The notes below the pieces were generated by a model. It was given only the letters and a program-made list of their open reading frames with translations. It searched no databases and was not told the DNA's origin. A stretch of DNA of 8,863 nt from DATEPR01 sp036503065. GTDB taxonomy: Bacteria; Actinomycetota; Actinomycetes; Mycobacteriales; Pseudonocardiaceae. Numbering within the stretch: position 1 is the first letter of the stretch; every line of letters starts with the position of its first letter. Position numbers and translations under genes: made by a program. The stretch is taken from assembly GCA_036503065.1 (NCBI GenBank), contig DASXXM010000651.1, positions 1 to 8,863 of the forward strand. Direction: 5' to 3'. This document shows, in pieces, positions 1 through 6,468 of the stretch.

Positions 1-1
1 C

Positions 2-118
2 ATCCGAGCCTCGCTCTCCGACGCTCTGGACCGGATAGCCTCCAGCGACGCCCTGACCCGCACCGGCCGCGACCAGGTCGCTGGCCTGCGCTACGCGCTG
101 CGGATCGCCAACCGGTAG
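2..118 (+). CDS. C-terminal end of an unrecognised protein (5' part outside window)
   Basis: An open frame enters from the left edge and stops at TAG 116-118, giving 38 visible residues that end in LRYALRIANR. The tail is rich in Ala, Leu, Arg and Asp, looks alpha-helical, and shows no motif I recognise, so no function is proposed. The frame is favoured as coding because it is G/C-rich at third positions. Also, its stop codon overlaps the strong SD site (AGGAGGA, 117-123) of the next gene, an arrangement typical of co-transcribed actinobacterial genes. The gene start and true length lie outside the window. Confidence 0.6.
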   Translation: MRASLSDALDRIASSDALTRTGRDQVAGLRYALRIANR

Positions 119-129
119 GAGGACAGCCC

Positions 130-696
130 GTGCCCGGACAACCCGACGCCGCCGCGCTCGCCGCATTCGGTTACGAGTTGGGCATCCTCAAGCGGATGCG
201 GCGGGCCGGATGGTGGCATGCCGGGGTCCGCGACCCCGAGTCCGTTGCCGAGCACACCATGCGGGCCGCGCAGTTGGCCGCGCTCATCGCCGCCGAAGAA
301 GGCGCCGACCCGGCGCGGGCGTCGTTGCTTGCGTTGTGGCATGACACCCAGGAGACCCGCACCGGCGACCTGCCCCACACCGTCGCCGGCTACCTCACCA
401 AGCCGGAGCCCCGCCAGATCACCGCGGACCAGACCGCGAACCTGCCACAACGGTCCCGTGACCTCGTGCGTACAGGTGTGGACGAGTACGAGAGTCGGGA
501 AACGTCCGAAGCGCGCTGCGCGGCCGATGCCGACAAGCTGGAGATGCTGTTGCAGGCCATCGAGTACCGCGACGTCGGCGTGCATCGCGTCGAGGGCTGG
601 ATCGAATCCGCGCTCAAGGGCCTCACCACCGAGACCGCCCGTCGCATCGCCGAAGCAGCCATGACGATCTCACCACTGGCCTGGCGTGACCGCTGA
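130..696 (+). CDS. HD-domain phosphohydrolase, YfbR/HDDC2-like
   Basis: This 188-residue protein is a probable cytoplasmic metal-dependent phosphohydrolase. The residues expected of the HD fold are visible: His42 in SVAEHT, the His71-Asp72 doublet in LLALWHDTQETRTGD, and Asp135 in DADKLEMLLQAIEY. Together they match the H...HD...D metal-binding pattern of the YfbR/HDDC2 branch, whose characterised members are 5'-deoxynucleotidases acting on deoxynucleoside monophosphates. The length fits single-domain members of that branch (about 180-200 residues). The GTG start at 130 is chosen because AGGAGGA (117-123) lies 6 bases upstream. The gap to the upstream stop codon is only 11 bases, which suggests translational coupling. 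The family assignment is secure from motifs; the substrate is inferred from the family and could differ, since many HD proteins of this size are uncharacterised. Confidence 0.88.
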   Translation: MPGQPDAAALAAFGYELGILKRMRRAGWWHAGVRDPESVAEHTMRAAQLAALIAAEEGADPARASLLALWHDTQETRTGDLPHTVAGYLTKPEPRQITADQTANLPQRSRDLVRTGVDEYESRETSEARCAADADKLEMLLQAIEYRDVGVHRVEGWIESALKGLTTETARRIAEAAMTISPLAWRDR

Positions 697-721
697 CCGT
701 CATCCTAAATCGATTCCGTGC

Positions 722-743
722 CCCGGTGTCGGTCGACATCGGG
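722..743. terminator. Candidate hairpin terminator between convergent genes
   Basis: CCCGGTGTC pairs with GACATCGGG around a short loop, with one G-T wobble (G726-T739). It sits 25 bases after the phosphohydrolase stop codon, in the 112-base gap between that gene and the convergent XRE gene. No run of T follows on either strand. That is common for actinobacterial hairpin terminators but lowers certainty. I see nothing else in the rest of the gap (744-808). Confidence 0.35.
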
Positions 744-808
744 TGCACATCATGCGCAGACGATCTGATCCGCCTTGACAGCCGCCACGAGCGCGGTGAC
801 GTACACGT

Positions 809-1327
809 TCAGCACGTCCGTTCGTGTTCTCTTCTGATCCTGGCAGCGAATTCGGCCGACTTGGCGGGGTTCAACGCTGCCTGGACCAGCCTGTCGGCAC
901 GACGTCGGTAGAAGTCGGTCTTGTCCGGCTCCTCCAGGAAGACGGCAGAGACTGTGCTCTCCAAGTGGACGACTGGCCTGGAGTCGGCGTGGAAACCCAT
1001 CTTGTAGAACGAATCGCTGAATCCGGCTTTTGCGCTATGGGCAAGAGGTATGACCCACATTCGTACATTCGGCAGCTCAGTGAGGTCCAGCATGGCGCGT
1101 AGTTGCTGCCGCTCCTGGCCCTGCACCCGGTAGAGCGCCAGCAACGCGCCCAGATCTATCTCGGAAATGCACTGCTTGCCCGTCTCCATTCTGGACAGCT
1201 TGGACAGCGGCCACCCGAGCTTCTCGCAGACATCGTCCAGGGTCAGCCCACGCTGCTGATCGCGAATGTGCCGCAACTCCGGACCCAGGCCGCTCCGTAT
1301 CACCGTCACGAGCTTCTGTGCACCCAT
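809..1327 (-). CDS. Short XRE-family regulator with internally truncated DUF5753 domain
   Basis: This 172-residue protein has an XRE helix-turn-helix at about residues 15-68 (GPELRHIRDQQ, then LTLDDVCEKLGWPLSKLSRMETG, the usual recognition-helix pattern). From about residue 75 to the end it matches the last part of the DUF5753 ligand or partner domain: LDLTELPNVRMWVIPLA, HLESTVSAVFLEEP, then FYRRRADRLVQAAL. Family members are normally about 270-290 residues. Here the middle of DUF5753, roughly 110-130 residues, is missing, and the two parts join in frame near residues 70-80 (bases about 1088-1120). The ATG at 1327 follows GGGAGGA (1331-1337 on this strand) with a tight 3-base spacer. XRE-DUF5753 proteins often pair with a small DUF397 protein, but none is seen beside it. 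The gene is visibly less G/C-rich than its neighbours. It could be a working DNA-binding protein with altered sensing or a decaying remnant. It is divergent from the carboxylase operon. Confidence 0.82.
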   Translation of the reverse strand: MGAQKLVTVIRSGLGPELRHIRDQQRGLTLDDVCEKLGWPLSKLSRMETGKQCISEIDLGALLALYRVQGQERQQLRAMLDLTELPNVRMWVIPLAHSAKAGFSDSFYKMGFHADSRPVVHLESTVSAVFLEEPDKTDFYRRRADRLVQAALNPAKSAEFAARIRREHERTC

Positions 1328-1345
1328 ACGTCCTCCCGAATCAAA

Positions 1346-1373
1346 CTGACAGTTGCAGCAATGACAATGTCAG
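1346..1373. promoter_or_regulatory. Candidate operator: three TGACA/TGTCA boxes upstream of the XRE gene
   Basis: The segment holds CTGACA at 1346-1351 and TGTCAG at 1368-1373 as an inverted repeat. Nested inside is TGACA-A-TGTCA (1362-1372), a perfect 5-base-arm palindrome. It lies 19-46 bases upstream of the XRE start codon, where a repressor controlling its own gene would bind. It is also in the shared control region of the divergent carboxylase operon. Assigning it to the XRE protein is inference from position and symmetry only. Confidence 0.35.
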
Positions 1374-1486
1374 ATCGCGAGAAGCGATGCATTCACCCGA
1401 TAGCGCTTGCTTATATCGCATAATCTTACGAGATGCCGACCTGGCCCGGCGGGTGGCCCGGAGCGCTGGCTGGCGGTATCGTGGGA

Positions 1487-1502
1487 GTTAACGCATACTA
1501 AC
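1487..1502. promoter_or_regulatory. Candidate operator upstream of the carboxylase operon (GTTA-N8-TAAC)
   Basis: GTTA (1487-1490) and TAAC (1499-1502) form an inverted repeat with an 8-base centre, 21 bases before the ATG of the carboxyltransferase gene. Short TTA/TAA-type palindromes in this position are typical binding sites of TetR-type repressors that control acyl-CoA and branched-chain acid catabolic operons in actinobacteria. No TetR gene is present in the window, so the regulator would have to be encoded elsewhere. The symmetry is short and could be chance. Confidence 0.35.
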
Positions 1503-1523
1503 CTGACGAGGCGAGGGGGACCG

Positions 1524-3137
1524 ATGGACGCACCCGTGCTGGGCACTGCCGCCGACACCGGTGGCGATGCCCACCGTCGCAACGTCAAGGCGCACACCGC
1601 GCTGGTCGACGAACTGCACGCCCGGCTGGCCGACACCCGCCGCGGCGGCCCCGAGCGGGCCAGGGAACGGCACGTGTCGCGCGGCAAGCTGCTGCCTCGA
1701 GACCGGGTCGACACCCTGCTGGACCCCGGTTCGCCGTTCCTCGAACTGTCCACGCTCGCGGCCGTCGGCATGTACGACGACGAGGCGCCGGCCGCCGGCA
1801 TCATCACCGGCATCGGCCGGATCGCCGGCCGGGAGTGCGTCGTCGTGGCCAACGACGCCACCGTCAAGGGCGGCACGTACTACCCGATCACGGTCAAGAA
1901 GCACCTGCGCGCCCAGGAGGTCGCGCTGCACAACCGGCTGCCGTGCGTGTACCTGGTCGACTCCGGTGGCGCGTTCCTGCCGCGGCAGGACGAGGTCTTC
2001 CCGGACCGGGAGCACTTCGGCCGCATCTTCTACAACCAGGCGACCATGTCCCGCCAGGGCATCCCGCAGATCGCCGCCGTGCTCGGCTCGTGCACGGCGG
2101 GCGGTGCCTACATCCCGGCGATGAGCGACGAGGCCGTGATCGTCCGTAACCAGGGCACCATCTTCCTCGGCGGTCCGCCGCTGGTGCAGGCCGCCACCGG
2201 CGAGGTCGTGTCCGCCGAGGACCTGGGCGGCGGCGACCTGCACTCCCGCACGTCCGGCGTGACCGACCACCTGGCCGACGACGACCAGCACGCGCTGCGC
2301 ATCGTCCGCACCATCGTGTCCACGCTCGGCCCGCGCGTGCCCCGGCCGTGGGAGACACAGCCGACCGAGGAACCCGCCGTCGACCCGGACGACCTGTACG
2401 GCGTCGTGCCCACCGACCCGCGGACCCCCTACGACGTGCGCGAGGTGATCGCGCGGATCGTGGACGGCAGCCGGTTCGCCGAGTTCAAGCAGCTCTACGG
2501 CCCGACGCTGGTCACCGGTTTCGCCCGGCTGCACGGCCACCCGGTCGGCATCGTGGCCAACAACGGTGTGCTGTTCAGCGAGTCGGCCCTGAAGGGCGCG
2601 CACTTCATCGAGCTGTGCGACCAACGGTCGATTCCGTTGGTGTTCCTGCAGAACATCACCGGCTTCATGGTCGGCCGGGAGTACGAGGCCGGCGGCATCG
2701 CCAAGCACGGCGCCAAGATGGTCACCGCCGTGGCGTGCGCGCGGGTGCCCAAGTTCACGGTGATCATCGGCGGCTCGTTCGGCGCCGGCAACTACTCGAT
2801 GTGCGGCCGCGCGTACTCGCCCCGTTTCCTGTGGATGTGGCCCAACGCCCGGATCTCCGTGATGGGCGGCGAGCAGGCCGCGTCGGTGGTGGCGACGCTT
2901 CGTGCCGAGCAACTCGACAAGGCAGGCACGCCGTGGTCGACCGACGATGCGGAGGCGTTCAAGCAGCCGATCCGGCAGCAGTACGAGGCGGAGGGCAGCC
3001 CCTACTACTCGACCGCCCGGCTGTGGGACGACGGTGTGATCGACCCGAAGGACACCAGAACCGTGCTCGGCCTCGCCCTGTCCGCGGCGGCCAACGCGCC
3101 GCTGCCGCCGGTCGGCTACGGCGTCTTCAGAATGTGA
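1524..3137 (+). CDS. mccB: 3-Methylcrotonyl-CoA carboxylase beta (carboxyltransferase) subunit
   Basis: This 537-residue subunit moves the carboxyl group from carboxybiotin to 3-methylcrotonyl-CoA, forming 3-methylglutaconyl-CoA in cytoplasmic leucine breakdown. The sequence is of the MCC beta type throughout: YPITVKKHLRAQE (121-132), DSGGAFLPRQDEVFPDREHF (146-165), GSCTAGGAYIPAMSDE (188-203), TIFLGGPPLVQAATGEVVSAEDLGG (about 212-236), NITGFMVGREYEAGGIAKHGAKM (377-399), GGSFGAGNYSMCGRAYSPRF (416-435), VMGGEQAA (446-453) and a C-terminus ending GVFRM. The two Gly-rich loops at 188-196 and 416-423 belong to the N- and C-terminal crotonase-like carboxyltransferase halves. ATG 1524 is chosen because AGGGGGA lies just upstream and the family-like N-terminus begins there; an in-frame extension back to 1407 has no such support. 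It is first in a three-gene operon. Mycobacterial and Streptomyces equivalents are called accD1. Propionyl-CoA carboxylase beta is a less likely alternative. Confidence 0.94.
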   Translation: MDAPVLGTAADTGGDAHRRNVKAHTALVDELHARLADTRRGGPERARERHVSRGKLLPRDRVDTLLDPGSPFLELSTLAAVGMYDDEAPAAGIITGIGRIAGRECVVVANDATVKGGTYYPITVKKHLRAQEVALHNRLPCVYLVDSGGAFLPRQDEVFPDREHFGRIFYNQATMSRQGIPQIAAVLGSCTAGGAYIPAMSDEAVIVRNQGTIFLGGPPLVQAATGEVVSAEDLGGGDLHSRTSGVTDHLADDDQHALRIVRTIVSTLGPRVPRPWETQPTEEPAVDPDDLYGVVPTDPRTPYDVREVIARIVDGSRFAEFKQLYGPTLVTGFARLHGHPVGIVANNGVLFSESALKGAHFIELCDQRSIPLVFLQNITGFMVGREYEAGGIAKHGAKMVTAVACARVPKFTVIIGGSFGAGNYSMCGRAYSPRFLWMWPNARISVMGGEQAASVVATLRAEQLDKAGTPWSTDDAEAFKQPIRQQYEAEGSPYYSTARLWDDGVIDPKDTRTVLGLALSAAANAPLPPVGYGVFRM

Positions 3138-3144
3138 GGCACCG

Positions 3145-5118
3145 TTGTTCGACACTGTTCTCGTTGCCAACAGAGGCGAGATCGCGGTACGGGTGATCGA
3201 CACGCTGCGCCGCATGAACATTCGCTCGGTCGCCGTCTACAGCGACCCGGATGCCGGCGCCCGGCACGTGCTGGCCGCCGACGTCGCCGTGCGGATCGGC
3301 CCGGCCAGGGCCGCGGAGAGCTACCTGTCGATAGCGCGGATCGTCGAGGCGGCCCGGCGGACCGGCGCGCAGGCGGTTCATCCCGGTTACGGCTTCCTGT
3401 CCGAGAACGCCGCGTTCGCGCACGCCTGCGTGCGGGCCGGGCTGGTGTTCATCGGGCCGCCCGCGAGTGCCATCGAGGCCATGGGGGACAAGATCCGCGC
3501 CAAGCTGGCCGTCGAGGCGGCCGGTGTGCCGGTGGTCCCCGGCCGTACGGAGCCCGGCATGTCCGACGACCGGTTGACCGCGGCGGCCATCGAGGTCGGC
3601 TTTCCCGTGCTGCTCAAGCCATCCGCGGGCGGCGGCGGCAAGGGCATGCGTCGCGTCGATGATGCCGACGGCCTTGCTGAGGCCATCGCGTCCGCCCGCC
3701 GTGAGGCCGCCGCGTCCTTCGGCGACGACACCCTCCTGGTGGAACGGTTTGTCACCCGGCCGAGGCACATCGAGATCCAGATCCTCGCGGACAGCCACGG
3801 CACCGTCCTACACCTGGGTGAACGCGAGTGCAGCCTGCAACGGCGACACCAGAAGATCGTCGAGGAGGCACCGTCCCCGATCCTGGACGAGCCCACCCGC
3901 GGGCGAATGGGCCAGGCCGCCGTCGACGCGGCCAAGGTCGTCGGCTACACCGGCGCAGGCACGGTCGAGTTCATCCTGTCCGCCGATCGGCCCGGCGAGT
4001 TCTTCTTCATGGAGATGAACACCCGGCTACAGGTCGAGCACCCGGTCACCGAGCTCGTCACCGGCATCGACCTGGTCGAACAGCAGATCCGGGTGGCGGC
4101 GGGGGAACGCCTGTCCGTGCGCCCCGGCCGGCCGAACGGCCACGCCATCGAGGTCCGTGTCTACGCGGAGGACCCGGCCCGCGGCTTCCTGCCCACCGGC
4201 GGCAAGGTGCTGGCGCTGCGCGAGCCGACCGACCGGCTGCGGGTGGACTCCGGCCTGCTGCCCGGCATGGCGGTGACCAGCGACTACGACCCGATGCTGG
4301 CCAAATACATCGCCCACGGCCCGACTCGCGCGGACGCCCTGCGTGCCCTGCGTGCCGGGCTGGCCGACACCCTGCTGCTCGGCGTGACCACGAACATCGG
4401 CTTCCTGCGCCGCCTGCTGGCCGATCCGGCCGTGGTTGCCGGCGAACTGGACACCGGCCTGGTCGAACGTGCCCTTCCCGACCTGGTCGACGATGACCTG
4501 CCGACGGATGTGCTGGTGGCGGCCGTGCTGGAACGCGCGCTGACGTTGGCACACGGCACCGACCCGTGGGACATGCCCGGCGGCTGGCGGATCGGCGAGC
4601 CGGCCTGGACGTCCTGGTCCATCGGGATGCCCGGCCACGACCCGGTGCGGGTCCGCCTGCGTGGCCGCGCCGACCGGGCGACGGTCGCGATCGGCGACGA
4701 CGACCCGGTTTCAGCTGCCGCCCGTTGGTCCGGCGACGACCTGGTCGTCACCCACGAGGGCACCACCCGCCGCTACGGGTGCGCCCGCGACGGTGCCGTG
4801 TTGTGGCTGGGCTTCGAGGGCCGCACGTGGGCCCTCACCGAAGTCGAACGTGCCGCCGCGGTGGCGTCGAGCGGGTTTCGCGGTGGACCGCTCACCAGTC
4901 CGATGCCGGGAACCGTTCTCGCCGTGCGTGTTCCGCAGGGCGCACACGTAACAGCCGGCACACCGTTGCTGGTGGTAGAGGCAATGAAGATGGAGCACAC
5001 CATTACCGCACAGGTCGATGGGGTGGTTTCCGAGTTGTTCGTCCACGCTGGTCAACAGGTCGCGCTGGACCAACCCTTGGCTGTAGTCACGCCGGAGAAC
5101 CCGGAGGAGCGACGATGA
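3145..5118 (+). CDS. mccA: 3-Methylcrotonyl-CoA carboxylase alpha subunit (biotin carboxylase plus biotin carrier)
   Basis: This 657-residue biotin enzyme subunit uses ATP and bicarbonate to carboxylate its own biotin, then passes the carboxyl group to the beta subunit. Domains in order: biotin carboxylase N-domain (about 1-112, with VANRGEIAVRV and HPGYGFLSENA); ATP-grasp (about 115-320, with GDK ending at Lys116, Lys158, the Gly-rich loop SAGGGGKGM, His208, Glu275, Glu290, Asn292 and Arg294); biotin carboxylase C-domain (about 330-440, with Arg338); a linking domain (about 480-570); and a biotinyl domain (about 580-650) with EAMKM and the biotin-accepting Lys615 (codon 4987-4989). All catalytic residues I can place are intact. 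The start is TTG at 3145, with GAGG 5 bases upstream and 7 bases after the mccB stop; the usual family N-terminus (FDTVLVANRGEIA) follows at once. The stop overlaps the next gene by 4 bases. Substrate choice is set by the beta subunit, which is MCC-like. Confidence 0.94.
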   Translation: MFDTVLVANRGEIAVRVIDTLRRMNIRSVAVYSDPDAGARHVLAADVAVRIGPARAAESYLSIARIVEAARRTGAQAVHPGYGFLSENAAFAHACVRAGLVFIGPPASAIEAMGDKIRAKLAVEAAGVPVVPGRTEPGMSDDRLTAAAIEVGFPVLLKPSAGGGGKGMRRVDDADGLAEAIASARREAAASFGDDTLLVERFVTRPRHIEIQILADSHGTVLHLGERECSLQRRHQKIVEEAPSPILDEPTRGRMGQAAVDAAKVVGYTGAGTVEFILSADRPGEFFFMEMNTRLQVEHPVTELVTGIDLVEQQIRVAAGERLSVRPGRPNGHAIEVRVYAEDPARGFLPTGGKVLALREPTDRLRVDSGLLPGMAVTSDYDPMLAKYIAHGPTRADALRALRAGLADTLLLGVTTNIGFLRRLLADPAVVAGELDTGLVERALPDLVDDDLPTDVLVAAVLERALTLAHGTDPWDMPGGWRIGEPAWTSWSIGMPGHDPVRVRLRGRADRATVAIGDDDPVSAAARWSGDDLVVTHEGTTRRYGCARDGAVLWLGFEGRTWALTEVERAAAVASSGFRGGPLTSPMPGTVLAVRVPQGAHVTAGTPLLVVEAMKMEHTITAQVDGVVSELFVHAGQQVALDQPLAVVTPENPEERR

Positions 5119-6266
5119 TCGACAACAGGCTCGACGACGAACACGAGGCGCTGCGCAAGACGGTCGAGGACTTCGCCCGGCACGAGGTGGCGCCGGTGAT
5201 CGCGGAGTTCTACGAGCGCGGTGAGTTCCCGTACGAGATCGTCGCCGGCATGGGCCGGATGGGCCTGTTCGGACTCCCGTTCGCCGAGACGTACGGCGGC
5301 ATGGGCGGTGACTATTTCGCGTTGTGCCTTGCGCTGGAGGAGTTGGCCCGCGTCGACTCGTCGGTTGCCATCACGGTCGAGGCAGGCGTTTCCCTTGGCG
5401 CGATGCCGTTGTACCGCTTCGGCACGCCGGCACAGCAACAGCGCTGGCTGCCCGCGCTCTGTGCGGGCAAGCGCCTTGGCGCCTTCGGCCTGACGGAGCC
5501 CGGCGGCGGCTCCGACGCCGGTGCCGTGGCCACCACGGCCCGGCTGGACGGCGACGACTGGGTGATCAACGGCACGAAGGCGTTCATCACCAACGCCGGC
5601 ACGGACATCACGTCGCTGGTGACGGTGGCCGCCGTCACCGGCACGAAGCCCGACGGCGGCAAGGAGATCTCCACGATCATCGTGCCGACCGGCACTCCCG
5701 GTTTCACGGTCTCGAAGAAGTACTCGAAGGTCGGCTGGAGCGCGTCGGACACCAGGGAACTGTCCTTCGCCGACTGCCGGGTACCCGCGGCGAACCTGTT
5801 GGGCGAACGAGGCCGCGGCTATGCCCAGTTCCTGTCTATTCTGGACGAAGGCCGGGTCGCGATCGCCGCGCTGGCAACCGGTCTGGCGCAGGGCTGCGTC
5901 GACGAGTGTGTGCGCTACGCCCGCGAGCGCGAGGCGTTCGGCCACAAGATCGGCGAGTATCAGGCGATCCGGTTCAAGATCGCCGACATGGAGGTCCGCA
6001 CCCACACCGCCCGCCTGGCGTACTACCACGCCGCGGCCACCATGCTGCGTGGCGAACCGTTCAAGAAGGAGGCCGCCATCGCCAAGCTGGTGGCGTCCAA
6101 CGCGGCCATGGACAACGCCCGTGACGCCACCCAGGTGTTCGGCGGCTACGGCTTCATGAACGAGACCCCGGTCGGCCGGTTCTACCGGGACGCGAAGATC
6201 CTCGAAATCGGCGAGGGCACCAGCGAGGTCCAGCGGATGGTCATCAGTCGCCACCTGGGCCTGTAG
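5115..6266 (+). CDS. acdH: Acyl-CoA dehydrogenase, short/branched-chain type
   Basis: This 383-residue FAD enzyme oxidises an acyl-CoA to the 2,3-enoyl-CoA and passes electrons to electron-transfer flavoprotein. Family signatures are FGLTEPGGGSDAG (124-136) and QVFGGYGFMNETPVGRFYRDA (340-360). The likely catalytic base is Glu367 in EIGEGTSEVQR, the standard short/medium-chain position. Isovaleryl-CoA dehydrogenase instead has its base on an earlier helix (motif LERL) and a small residue at the late site; here the earlier site reads LDEGRV with Gly246. ATG 5115 shares ATGA with the mccA stop and has GGAGGAG (5103-5109) 5 bases upstream, so a longer in-frame start at 4566 is rejected. Length is typical. 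The operon position indicates that it feeds 3-methylcrotonyl-CoA to the carboxylase, probably from isovaleryl-CoA. It may also act on isobutyryl- or 2-methylbutyryl-CoA, as reported for Streptomyces AcdH. The gene symbol follows that comparison. Confidence 0.9.
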   Translation: MIDNRLDDEHEALRKTVEDFARHEVAPVIAEFYERGEFPYEIVAGMGRMGLFGLPFAETYGGMGGDYFALCLALEELARVDSSVAITVEAGVSLGAMPLYRFGTPAQQQRWLPALCAGKRLGAFGLTEPGGGSDAGAVATTARLDGDDWVINGTKAFITNAGTDITSLVTVAAVTGTKPDGGKEISTIIVPTGTPGFTVSKKYSKVGWSASDTRELSFADCRVPAANLLGERGRGYAQFLSILDEGRVAIAALATGLAQGCVDECVRYAREREAFGHKIGEYQAIRFKIADMEVRTHTARLAYYHAAATMLRGEPFKKEAAIAKLVASNAAMDNARDATQVFGGYGFMNETPVGRFYRDAKILEIGEGTSEVQRMVISRHLGL

Positions 6267-6276
6267 CGGTCGACGC

Positions 6277-6296
6277 CTCCGTTCGGACGAACGGAG
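6277..6296 (+). terminator. Hairpin terminator of the mcc-acdH operon
   Basis: CTCCGTTC and GAACGGAG form a perfect 8-base stem around a GGAC loop, starting 10 bases after the acdH stop codon. No T-run follows, so this is a U-poor terminator of the kind common in actinobacteria. Its location at the operon end and perfect pairing make termination the likeliest role. Confidence 0.6.
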
Positions 6297-6345
6297 TAGC
6301 CGAAATGATGGACACAGTTCTTACGTCATGGGCCGACGGTTTGTG

Positions 6346-6360
6346 GAGTACTCACGTACT
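6346..6360. promoter_or_regulatory. Palindromic element in the leader of the SGNH gene
   Basis: GAGTACTC (6346-6353) is a perfect 8-base palindrome. AGTAC (6347-6351) also pairs with GTACT (6356-6360) around TCAC. It lies about 110-125 bases before the SGNH start codon, in the less G/C-rich part of the 202-base intergenic region. It could be an operator or promoter-proximal hairpin. No convincing -35/-10 pair was found, so the role is open. Confidence 0.2.
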
Positions 6361-6468
6361 TGGCGAGCCGAACCAGCTCACACGTTAACAGAATTGAAAC
6401 CGGAGTTGTCGACAAAAAGCTGAGTCGTGCTCGCGCTGCATTCACAGGTTTCGAAGGAGGCCAGGAGT

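Noticed and set aside
726..911. 61-codon plus-strand open frame between the HD and XRE genes
   Set aside because: It overlaps the hairpin and the end of the XRE gene, lacks a convincing ribosome site and has no recognisable sequence. A DUF397 partner was specifically looked for here and not seen.
1103..1423. 106-codon plus-strand open frame opposite the start of the XRE gene
   Set aside because: It lies antisense to the helix-turn-helix region and runs through the control region; the minus-strand protein is a clear family match.
1407..1523. In-frame N-terminal extension of mccB to an upstream start
   Set aside because: It would put coding sequence over the AT-rich control region and candidate operator. 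The extra 39 residues are not like the family, and the ribosome site is at 1514-1520 before ATG 1524.
1488..3221. 577-codon open frame on the minus strand opposite mccB
   Set aside because: It is a shadow of a high-GC gene: the plus strand encodes a full, highly recognisable carboxyltransferase, while this frame is His/Arg/Val/Gly-rich with no recognisable motif.
4566..5114. In-frame N-terminal extension of acdH inside mccA
   Set aside because: It overlaps the biotinyl region of mccA, is Arg-rich with no similarity to the family, and ATG 5115 has an ideal ribosome site and gives the usual dehydrogenase length.
5052..6254. 400-codon open frame on the minus strand opposite acdH
   Set aside because: It mirrors a clearly real acyl-CoA dehydrogenase and has no family motif or good ribosome site.
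6362..6393. Possible promoter TTGGCG...TTAACA before the SGNH gene
   Set aside because: The spacing is about 19 bases and both boxes are poor matches; not strong enough to report as a feature.
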